26,875 nucleotides of DNA from Mnemiopsis leidyi (Eukaryota; Ctenophora; Tentaculata; Lobata; Bolinopsidae): assembly GCA_000226015.1 (NCBI GenBank), contig JH155917.1, positions 157,914-184,788 of the forward strand. Direction: 5' to 3'. Position numbers and translations under genes: made by a program. Below the pieces are notes generated by a model. It had not been told where the DNA came from. It searched no databases and worked only from the letters and a program-made list of their open reading frames with translations. Positions 22,101 to 26,875 of this stretch are shown piece after piece (within the stretch, counting starts at the first letter, position 1; the number at the start of each line of letters is the position of its first letter).

Positions 22101-23484
22101 GAAAGTATGCAGGTAATTGGGAAATACATATTAACTATTTAGAACCACACACTTTCTTCTATGATTGAGAAAAAAGATTTTTAAGACATAAAAACACATT
22201 AACATAACTTAACAGTATCCTAGATTATCTACAGTATCCTAGATTATCTACAGTATCCTAGATTATCTACAGTATCCTAGATTATCTACAGAATCCTAGA
22301 TTATCTACAGTATCCTAGATTATCTACAGTATCCTAGATTATCTACAGTATCCTAGATTATCTACAGTATCCTAGATTATCTACAGTATCCTAGATTATC
22401 TATTACTTTGATTATACTACAGAACTGGCCAGTTACATGACAACTCAAATTGTTGACGGAAATTTAGAAGACTTCAGAGACGCTAATTAAGAAATTAGTG
22501 TGTCGATTCACATGCACAAGATATAATAGATTAATGTGTTATCCCTCTATTATCGAGCAGATTCATCCACCACAGTCAGTGGCAAAATATTTATCATTCA
22601 AGAAGAGAATTGCTTTTTTAATTTTCGGTAAGTCGTATCTGCCAATTGTCCAGGCTAGATGTGCAAACGATAGCACAGCAGAAGCCCGCTAAGTTCCTAA
22701 TTTCTCGTAGACAGATGTGTGTTTATCTATTTTTGACTGGTAACGAGTGTAACACATAATATCTCTTCTCAACATCTGGAAGAAAATTTCACGCTTATTT
22801 TTTGAAATCTTGAAGAAGCAGTAAAGAATCCCTGGCACTGTAAGCTTTTAAAAGATTTCAGATTCGAAGGTTTCGTTAGGACACAGATAGCAAAATATTT
22901 CCATTTTTACTGATGTTTCAATGCATCACGTTCATTTGATAATGATAAACACCAAGCCGATCATTATTCATTTATATTCAGCCAGTCCAATTTGATAAAA
23001 GAGGGTGTACAATAGTACAATAGTACAATTAAGCAGTTCTTGTCCTCAGGTAAAACTTTAATGGTATCTCAATGTACAAGACATGCTAACAAACAGTTTA
23101 CGTTTTGTGTCGACACCCAGGATGTGATTGTGACATGGCTAATTTGATTACAACCGTAATTCAGGAAGGTAAACTTTGCACCTATCATGCAAGATATGTG
23201 TTACATAAAACATAGCCATAGCAAATCAGAAACAGGTGCCAATCTGCGATTATTTAAAATAAAAATAGAGTCAGCTAGTTTTAAAAGATTAAGTGAGGCA
23301 TCAAGGATCACGTCTTTCTTAAAATAAAATGGGTTTCTTAAAGTCGCTTATACAAATACTTACTAAGATCACAGTCTTTTCCACCAAAGTTCAGTCTGAA
23401 AAACTCTATAGCATCACTACTTTTAACCTTGCACCCGTTTTCCAGCATGAAATGTTGTAATGCCTCAAGGGTAAGTTCTGTCAT
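10130..23484 (-). CDS. SOWAH-like protein, long gene hosting three nested genes
   Basis: Minus-strand exons with matching phases: 23484-23364, 21156-21092, 13646-13527, 13170-13006, 10374-10296, and a tentative last exon 10230-10130. The start is ATG at 23484 (context ACAGAATGA). Residues 1-72 match the N-terminal winged-helix-like domain of SOWAH (sosondowah) proteins: TLEALQHFMLENGCKVKSSD, then FKKFMEQL, then GERYLVLKRQH. In that family the same elements appear as a 'GGKVxNSELLxHF', 'FKxFV' and 'GVKYVVLxK' pattern. Residues 75-157 are a Ser/Pro/Arg-rich linker (SPRLGRSS, NNSPRLLIRG, TTPPRSPRV), followed by an acidic stretch, GYDSEEFDEEDPFDEME. Known SOWAH proteins then carry C-terminal ankyrin repeats; I found none. 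The last exon depends on a 65-nt intron, and reading through its donor is also open for about 37 codons, so the C-terminus is uncertain. Ankyrin exons could also lie beyond the window. Introns 2 and 4 contain other genes on the plus strand. Function in any system is poorly known. Confidence 0.68.
10741..10832 (+). promoter_or_regulatory. Tandem CCAAT-containing upstream element
   Basis: Two 46-bp copies (10741-10786 and 10787-10832) of a block opening CCAATCA and containing ACGAT(A/G)CCGGGT and GAGCAGGT, about 87 percent identical. They lie 150-245 bases before the start codon of the choloylglycine-hydrolase-family gene. Each copy opens with a CCAAT box, a common NF-Y site, and the position fits a proximal promoter. 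No good TATA box was seen between the element and the ATG. A regulatory role is inference. Confidence 0.5.
10985..12133 (+). CDS. Secreted choloylglycine hydrolase-family Ntn amidase, intronless
   Basis: A single-exon 382-residue protein of the linear amide C-N hydrolase family (bile salt hydrolase / penicillin V acylase). These enzymes cleave amide bonds using an N-terminal cysteine nucleophile. Residues 1-16 are a signal peptide ending AAFS. Cleavage there would expose C17 as the new N-terminus. Expected landmarks follow at family spacing: R33 in GRTLEF, 16 residues after the Cys; N98 in GGMNDEGLSVSTLYF; N209 in MTNAPDYGW; and R266 in GIPGDYSSPSRF. The usual Asp after the first Arg is Glu (E36). 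Length fits secreted members. The substrate is unknown; acylated amino acids, bile-acid-like conjugates or quorum lactones are all possible. The gene sits antisense within intron 4 of the SOWAH-like gene, with the duplicated CCAAT block upstream. No introns and a family best known from bacteria raise the question of horizontal transfer, but eukaryotic-style signals are present and animals have relatives. Confidence 0.93.
   Translation: MLLLVLSTTLLSAAFSCQNMRIMALDKSVVVGRTLEFTQFPVDGAGNFLVTEQAGTVHEMPKLPNCETPFSFTSDYKVVRFRVWFVTEWANTTLGGMNDEGLSVSTLYFTDFAKFKNPNKIKGSMCERAAVPQTKLATYILSKYSSVKDLKSDLNSPRFPIVWNQPDLGNPTIPVHYAIHDRAGRGLVLEYTKQEGLTFYDNTVGAMTNAPDYGWHMENLKNYPNIQRKEWKGYQYQYQGKKYLHAPSWTGTGFTGIPGDYSSPSRFIKAATLVSHLNFVPDAEGAVNKMFHLLNTADIPQGIISAGWGRNQQGERVEFVDYTWWMGVYDLSRNCVYFRGYDDLSIKKVCLSDIPDVPSKINVEGEYLNSYIDVSAKLVPMS
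12134..13005. other. 3' flank of the hydrolase gene, no further gene seen
   Basis: Intronic with respect to the SOWAH-like gene. It contains a short (GT)n run near 12343, AT-rich sequence, and an AATAAA near 12860 that is far for the hydrolase transcript. The hydrolase probably uses a variant polyadenylation signal. No exon could be supported. Confidence 0.5.
14178..14497. repeat. 18-bp minisatellite interrupted by an assembly gap
   Basis: About 17-18 units of GAGCAGCCAGTGAGTATT with scattered variants (AATGAG, AAGAAG, CTAGTG). The unit is six codons long, so open frames run through on both strands without any gene character. Each unit contains GTGAGTAT, a strong donor-like core, and a GAGCAG. 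It lies in intron 2 of the SOWAH-like gene, on the opposite strand from any use of those signals. Confidence 0.95.
14380..14393. other. Assembly gap of 14 N
   Basis: Fourteen undetermined bases inside the 18-bp minisatellite. The true number of units is therefore unknown, and the gap length is probably a placeholder or a low-quality consensus. Confidence 0.99.
15310..15372 (+). other. Short upstream reading frame with duplicated start codon
   Basis: A 21-bp tandem duplication (15307-15327 and 15328-15348) carries ACAATGAGTTCC twice, giving two in-frame ATGs at 15310 and 15331. The frame reads MSSSEVTMSSSEVQLKFESR and stops at TAG 15370-15372. Its tail EVQLKFES looks like the first beta strand of the N-terminal domain of the following UBX gene, but it is one base out of frame with it. 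It is either a real uORF or the true exon 1 with a one-base indel. Confidence 0.6.
15399..17817 (+). CDS. UBX domain protein with a second UBX-like fold at the N-terminus
   Basis: Exons: 15399-15443 (frame open from 15369), 15749-15880, 16211-16365, 16643-16697, 16814-16962, 17135-17227, 17460-17562, 17683-17817. Phases agree and give 288 residues from the first in-frame ATG. Residues 1-58 resemble a UBX/ubiquitin-like fold lacking its first strand (FKFVEDYLGPG, then LLELGLTGHVMFMG). Then come a Gly11 run at residues 77-87, a Lys/Glu/Arg coiled coil at about 100-205 ending IARDKEMRKKERE, as in UBXN1-type proteins, and a C-terminal UBX domain at 211-284 (DGKVKMKIKIADSTLMKTF, then TYPRKDF, then LGLTGNVSLVG). 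The YPR turn corresponds to the FPR loop that binds p97/VCP, so this is probably a p97 cofactor. The N-terminal copy lacks that turn. UBXN1 has a UBA domain at that place, and none is seen here. The gene lies antisense within intron 2 of the SOWAH-like gene. The start is uncertain because of the out-of-frame upstream ATGs. Confidence 0.82.
16262..16294 (+). repeat. (GGA)11 coding microsatellite
   Basis: Eleven perfect GGA codons encode the glycine run between the N-terminal domain and the coiled coil of the UBX protein. Perfect codon repetition suggests length variation between individuals. Confidence 0.97.
17818..18300. other. Downstream flank of the UBX gene
   Basis: AT-rich, no further exon seen on either strand. 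No canonical AATAAA lies close to the stop; the 3' end of the transcript cannot be placed. Confidence 0.4.
18301..18498. repeat. 22-bp minisatellite with internal palindromes
   Basis: Nine units of GTACACGATATCTCGCAATATT; the last two or three are degenerate (TTTCGC, AACATTTTTTAC). The unit contains the small palindromes GATATC and AATATT. The reading frames seen through it on both strands are repeat artefacts. It is within intron 2 of the SOWAH-like gene, between the UBX and PLAT-like genes. Confidence 0.96.
19436..19445 (+). promoter_or_regulatory. TATA-like box of the PLAT-like gene
   Basis: CTTTAAAAGC lies 88-97 bases before the ATG at 19533. A pyrimidine-rich leader (CTCTCCATTCCTCACTTCTC) starts about 18 bases downstream, which suits a transcription start near 19468 and a leader of about 65 bases. 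The stretch between has no ATG. Confidence 0.5.
19533..19979 (+). CDS. Small secreted single-domain PLAT/LH2-like protein
   Basis: Intronless, 148 residues. Residues 1-15 are a signal peptide (MKLMLFIGLLAATEA). The rest is beta-rich and follows the order of a PLAT/LH2 sandwich: YTLAVHTHPEA, GKFYLSAINYQGDLVDFGLF, DITTFDLSSDMDLGRIGCF and KDKWLFGKACI. Four cysteines (C80, C97, C107, C134) could form two disulfides, as expected outside the cell. PLAT domains bind lipids or membrane-associated proteins and are usually attached to lipases, lipoxygenases or polycystins; here the domain stands alone. The family call rests on pattern, not on a search. The gene has its own TATA-like box and polyadenylation signal and is antisense within intron 2 of the SOWAH-like gene. 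It could instead be an unrelated secreted beta-sandwich protein. Confidence 0.8.
   Translation: MKLMLFIGLLAATEALNYTLAVHTHPEAKNARTKGKFYLSAINYQGDLVDFGLFSNDPREAGDITTFDLSSDMDLGRIGCFTIRTKSKDKWLFGKACISSETDVGFCHINSEDIFISRDTSVDGDNGVLAMQMCAPPLTKAEVKEIGL
20331..20336 (+). terminator. AATAAA polyadenylation signal of the PLAT-like gene
   Basis: Canonical AATAAA 352 bases after the stop codon, the first on the plus strand after the gene. It would give a 3' UTR of about 370 bases. Confidence 0.6.
20337..21091. other. Intronic sequence without recognised features
   Basis: Within intron 2 of the SOWAH-like gene, between the PLAT-like transcript and exon 2. AT-rich; I see no exon, repeat array or hairpin. 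Confidence 0.5.
21810..21923. mobile_element. Foldback element 1 (long hairpin)
   Basis: Outer arms of 23 bases (TTAGTTATTAAAAATAACCA onward, and its complement at 21901-21923) and inner arms of 23 bases (21840-21862 against 21877-21899, one mismatch) enclose a 14-base loop with ACGCGT. Seven bases on the left side are unpaired. This resembles a non-autonomous foldback or MITE, but no target-site duplication was identified. Confidence 0.8.
21925..22075. mobile_element. Foldback element 2 (40-bp perfect inner arms)
   Basis: Outer arms of 24 bases (21925-21948 against 22052-22075, starting GATGAATTATACTAAAATAA) and inner arms of 40 bases (21953-21992 against 22001-22040), perfectly complementary, around an 8-base loop, GTAATGAG. 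It begins one base after foldback element 1. Near-perfect arms suggest recent origin or active gene conversion. Confidence 0.85.
22213..22402. repeat. 19-bp minisatellite, ten highly uniform units
   Basis: Exactly ten units of CAGTATCCTAGATTATCTA with essentially one substitution (GAATCC in one unit). It sits in intron 1 of the SOWAH-like gene, 138 bases from foldback element 2. Confidence 0.96.
22403..23363. other. Intron 1 remainder of the SOWAH-like gene
   Basis: No gene supported. The plus-strand frame at 22498-22692 has no family signature. A short ACAATAGT direct repeat occurs near 23010. Confidence 0.5.
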
Positions 23485-23820
23485 TCTGTTTTGTTCATTT
23501 GGCACTAAACATGTATGAAATATAAGTATAAATGCAAAGCTCTAAAACTTAGCAATACTGTGTTAAGTTAGGAATCATAAGTTAAAACACCTGGCATAAT
23601 TTGAGACATAGAATTTTTGATTAATGACTGTAAGGGCTTATTATAGATCGTTTTGCACTTGCAAAACAAGTTGATGGTACAGCAAGTAATCAAGATGCCT
23701 TAACCCAAACTCAGAAGATGTCAAACATATAAAAGGGAGTAACAATCCCCAAATATCATCGTCCTCAATTAAACTTCTACTCCAACTATCACCTTTGTTA
23801 CTTGAAAGAGAGAAGCTCTC

Positions 23821-23910
23821 AATGCAGTCATTAACCCCTACTGGTATACCAAGAACAGAAAGAAGAAGGAGAAGACCTACTACAGATGCGTTGAACAGAC
23901 GAACCTATGA
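23821..23910 (+). pseudogene. Possible FLYWCH zinc-finger relic
   Basis: A short frame reads NPYWYTKNRKKKEKTYYRC, then VEQ, then a stop. The spacing of an aromatic-rich start, a basic run and Y-Y-R-C resembles the first half of a FLYWCH finger ('YxxNKxxxxKTYWRC'). The second half is not in frame, so if real it is decayed. FLYWCH fingers often spread with DNA transposons. It is a weak call based on a short match. Confidence 0.3.
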
Positions 23911-24519
23911 ATCCCCATCTAAGAGGTGCTATGGAAATGACGCCAAACGAGTCGCCAGTCCTTCAATTGTCCTTTCTGGGCTCACACCTCACTGTGCTCA
24001 CAAGCCCAAAGGGAGACCCGAGATACGATAGGATGGTTCCGAAAAATGGCTCTTCATTGCAGTCAGACAGCTGACCATTCTCCTCACAAGAGCCGTCTGA
24101 TGAGATAAGGCAAAAATACTAACATGTTACAGTTGCATTATGTTTTGGGCTGAGTTTATCAGCTTCAGTTGGAATGAAAATCTGCCTATGAAATTGAAAT
24201 TTTTGAAATTTTGTCCTGGACCACTTCAATCTATAAGGGGTTGTTCACATTGTGTTGATGACAAATGACCAATACAAGTGGAAACAAACTGAGAGATGAA
24301 GGTTGTCCTTAACATGAACAATCCTCAAATTAGCACCTGGTTGCTATTAACGTTGACACTTTGACCTTTGTTACCAATTTAGGAATCGCAGCCTCTGTAA
24401 ACTTTTTAAAATGATGTATCAGCAATAGCAGCTTAATTGAGAATATCCTAATTTCGGAGGTTTGTAGGTTTTATAAAATCAGGATAATGAATTTGTGCTT
24501 TCATGATGCTTCTAGGGGC

Positions 24520-25000
24520 TCAGTCTCAATGAGTTCTCTAAGATGTGACAAAGCTCAAGCAGATTGGACCTTGCGTTCTCAAGATAGATGCCAAAAATGA
24601 GGGTAAATTTGGTGGTTTTGGTTGTGACAGAGACATTGAAACTCTCAAGATTACCCTTAATTAGTCCAAAAATAAAAGAAACAGATATTCCTAATGTTGT
24701 TTACCAACGTTGTGGTGGTTTTGAGGTCAAGAATCGCTTATTTCAAAATCAAAGTCACCCTCACTCTGATTCCAGGCCAATATTTTGTCTTGCAACACCT
24801 GGAGAAAAGTGTGAGGGTAACTGAAAAATTTTTTTGATGTGCCTGATGTCTGTTATTGTATGTACAATAGTCAATTTTCGACCTACTTACAAAATGTGGT
24901 CAAAATGAGGACAAATTAGGAGATATTTTGCATTTTCTAAAAGAAACGATTAAACAGTTTATCCTCATTGATGACACTTGTAAATGTTTCACAATTTATA
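24520..25000. repeat. Dispersed repeat, copy A
   Basis: Aligns with 25020-25680 in the same orientation. Shared blocks include ACGTTGTGGTGGTTTTGAGG, AAAATCAAAGTCACCCTCAC and GAAAAGTGTGAGGGTAA, then GATGTCTGTTATTG and AAAATGTGGTCAAAATGAGG. Divergence is substantial, so the duplication is old. The wording TTCTCAAGATAGATGCCAAA resembles high-copy dispersed repeats of marine invertebrates. The ORF at 24588-24824 inside it is not a gene. Confidence 0.75.
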
Positions 25001-25019
25001 TACATGGATAGTCATTGGA

Positions 25020-25680
25020 TACTTCAATGGTGGAAGAAGTTAACCAAGTTTGAGTCAATAAGATCTTGTGTTCTCGAGATAGAGGCCACAGCGAGTGTAA
25101 ATTTTATCGTTTTGGTGAGACGTGGAAAATAAATTTCTAAAGATAACCCTAAATAAGTCCACAAGTAAATGAAAAAGGAATTTCCAATGTTGTTTTACAA
25201 CGTTGTGGTGGTTTGAGGTCAAGAATCACTAATTTCAAAATCAAAGTTACCCTCACTCTGACTCCAGACCAATAGTTTGTCTTGTAACAGCTTGCGGCAG
25301 AGAAAAGTGTGAGGGTAATTGGATATTTTCTAATGTATTTTTGTATTTGTTACACCTGTACCCAGGCTTTTACAGTTATACTGAAGGGGCTCCTGGAAGA
25401 TTCTAGATCTTTTAACGGAGACCCTCCTCATTTAACCCTCAATCACGGTTTCCCGATCATTCGGCTGAGTCGACCGAAGAAGATTGCATAGGCAAATGCC
25501 CTTAGCGCACTCCTCTAAGATTGGCGGATGTCAATAGTTGATTCCAATGTGCCCGATGTCTTTGCAATAGTCATTTTGTACATTAATGACAAAATGTGGC
25601 CACAATGAGGATAATTGCGCGTTTTGAACCATTTGCTGTTAATGATGACTTTATATTTATCCTCATTTGAAGCTCAAGTT
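25020..25680. repeat. Dispersed repeat, copy B with an insertion
   Basis: Second copy of the element at 24520-25000. It has about 200 extra bases (roughly 25342-25540) between the block GAAAAGTGTGAGGGTAATTG and the block CGATGTCTTTGCAATAGTCA. The extra segment contains its own different sequence, perhaps a nested insertion. Confidence 0.7.
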
Positions 25681-26050
25681 TCATATTTGAACTTCATATA
25701 TTAACTGCAATAGCTCAACGGGCAATGTGCGTCTAGAATTTCTTCGTCAGGCCAGAAATGCGTGAGAGCGCATGATGGCCGCGACAGTAGGTTATCAACC
25801 TAAAAGAAATAGCTAGAAAAAAGTTCATAGTTCATATTAGTGGGAATAATCCTCCTATTGTACTTAGTTGCGAAACTTTACTTTGTGCCCCCGTCCTACT
25901 GAATGCAATTTGCTGCCCCCTTTCTGAAGCTGGCTTGCTTTGCTCGCCGAAATTTGTCCGTCGAGGCACAATTACAACCAACTCAAATTTGTATAGAATT
26001 TTGAAGCAGCATACTCTCAATGTAAATTAATATGAGTTACTACACTAGGA
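25681..26050. other. Repeat-like DNA without a supported gene
   Basis: A minus-strand frame at 25832-26020 has no signature I can name. Cytosine-rich words (TGTGCCCCCGTCC, GCTGCCCCCTTTC) suggest transposon-derived sequence. Confidence 0.35.
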
Positions 26051-26332
26051 TGTGAGTATTCAGCTCAGCGGTGTAACGATGCCCTGGCAGCCCCGGCTAA
26101 GCCAGGGGCACCAACCCATTATAAAAGTATGGGACAATCTTGCAAGATTAACTGCGCGACTAGCAAAATTGCGTGTTTGGTTTAATAACTTTACTGTTTA
26201 TTTAGATTTTTGGAACATATTTTCACAAGTAGTTCACAGTAAGCTCGTGCGCCAGGAGCGCCACTTAGGGAATTAGGGATGCCTAGCGGGGTTAGCAGGG
26301 GCGATCTTTACACCACTGACTGTACTCACAGT
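26051..26332. mobile_element. MITE-like element with CAG-type terminal inverted repeats
   Basis: The left end CAGCGGTGTAACGATGCCC (26066-26084) matches, in reverse complement, the right end CAGTGGTGTAAAGATCGCCCC (26298-26318). Outside these, TGTGAGTA at 26051 and its complement ending at 26331 extend the inverted similarity. The CAG start and length of about 253-280 bp fit a non-autonomous hAT-type element. A clean 8-bp target duplication was not found, so the class is a guess. It contains a CCCTGGC...GCCAGGG hairpin near the left end. Confidence 0.6.
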
Positions 26333-26556
26333 CAATAAAACAATGTTTCAATAAAACAATATTTCAATTTAATGTCATTTTACATTCAATTGAAAAGGAA
26401 ACATTACATATAAAACTATCAAAGTATGGTATGGTAATGTCTCATCCAAAAGTATAATTTATGCTACCGGGTCAAAGGAATGCACTCACTGACGTTTTTG
26501 TGCACACCGAAACGGCTGCATTATTGGACAGATTATTAAGATGTTCTTTAGCGTAG

Positions 26557-26865
26557 TTATTTGAAGAGTTATTTGAAGAGGTAGGCCTGCTTCCTTACTC
26601 TGAGAGGCTGCAGATTCTGCAGCTGACAACTCTCGCTGAGAGACGTTCGAGAGGTGACCTGATTGAAGTTTATAAAGCTAGCCATGGCTTATCACAGTTA
26701 GCCGGTATTCTAAATTTTAGTAGGTCTGGATTAAATGTGATTTGTAAGCCAGGGAGGAGTAAAGATTCGAAGATCAATCGTTTAAGAAGAAACTTTATTA
26801 ATGATAGAGTTATGTTATCATGGAATAAGTTACCTACTAGAGGTGAAGATTTCGTCCTAGTTTAA
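26557..26865 (+). mobile_element. 3' end of a non-LTR retrotransposon reverse-transcriptase ORF
   Basis: The frame contains SERLQILQLTTLAERRSRGD, then LIEVYKASHGL, then NRLRRNFINDRVMLSWNKLP, and stops at TAA 26863-26865. The pattern 'RLxxLxLxxLxERRxRGDLIxxYK' is the conserved C-terminal tail after the reverse transcriptase of CR1/jockey-like LINEs. A stop at 26554-26556 and lack of upstream RT motifs show a 5'-truncated copy, as is usual for LINEs. A 12-base duplication (TTATTTGAAGAG twice) lies at its left end. Confidence 0.8.
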
Positions 26866-26875
26866 ATGTTTTTAA

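Noticed and set aside
22213-22402. CRISPR-like array
   Set aside because: Units are contiguous 19-mers without spacers and the window is animal DNA.

Overview
The window is nuclear DNA from an invertebrate animal. The genes have many short GT-AG introns, the protein families are metazoan (SOWAH, SMP-C2, UBX) next to secreted enzymes, and there are many minisatellites, a LINE tail and a MITE-like element. A 14-base N run shows it is a draft assembly. The phylum cannot be fixed from the sequence; a marine invertebrate is likely. All multi-exon models below were spliced by eye and checked for reading phase at every junction.

Layout. 1-427: a 45-bp minisatellite beginning exactly at the donor of a single minus-strand exon of an unidentified gene. 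428-4592: no supportable gene. 4593-9256 (+): ten-exon gene for a 525-residue SMP + C2 protein with a signal peptide, so apparently a secretory-pathway relative of extended synaptotagmins. 10130-23484 (-): a long SOWAH-like gene (N-terminal domain plus disordered linker; no ankyrin repeats found). Three plus-strand genes lie inside its introns: an intronless secreted choloylglycine-hydrolase-family enzyme (10985-12133), an eight-exon UBX protein (15399-17817) and an intronless secreted PLAT-like protein (19533-19979). 21810-22402: two back-to-back foldback elements and a very uniform 19-bp array, all in intron 1 of the SOWAH-like gene. 23485-26875: repeat-rich DNA with a FLYWCH-like relic, a diverged dispersed repeat present twice, a MITE-like element and the 3' end of a LINE reverse transcriptase ORF.

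The most unusual theme is that several tandem repeats start exactly at, or within a few bases of, 5' splice sites (donors at 327 on minus, and at 6199, 7366 and 7895 on plus). In three of these arrays each unit carries another donor-like GT, so the introns open with ladders of candidate 5' splice sites. The second theme is the nesting of three opposite-strand genes, two of them intronless and secreted, inside one host gene.
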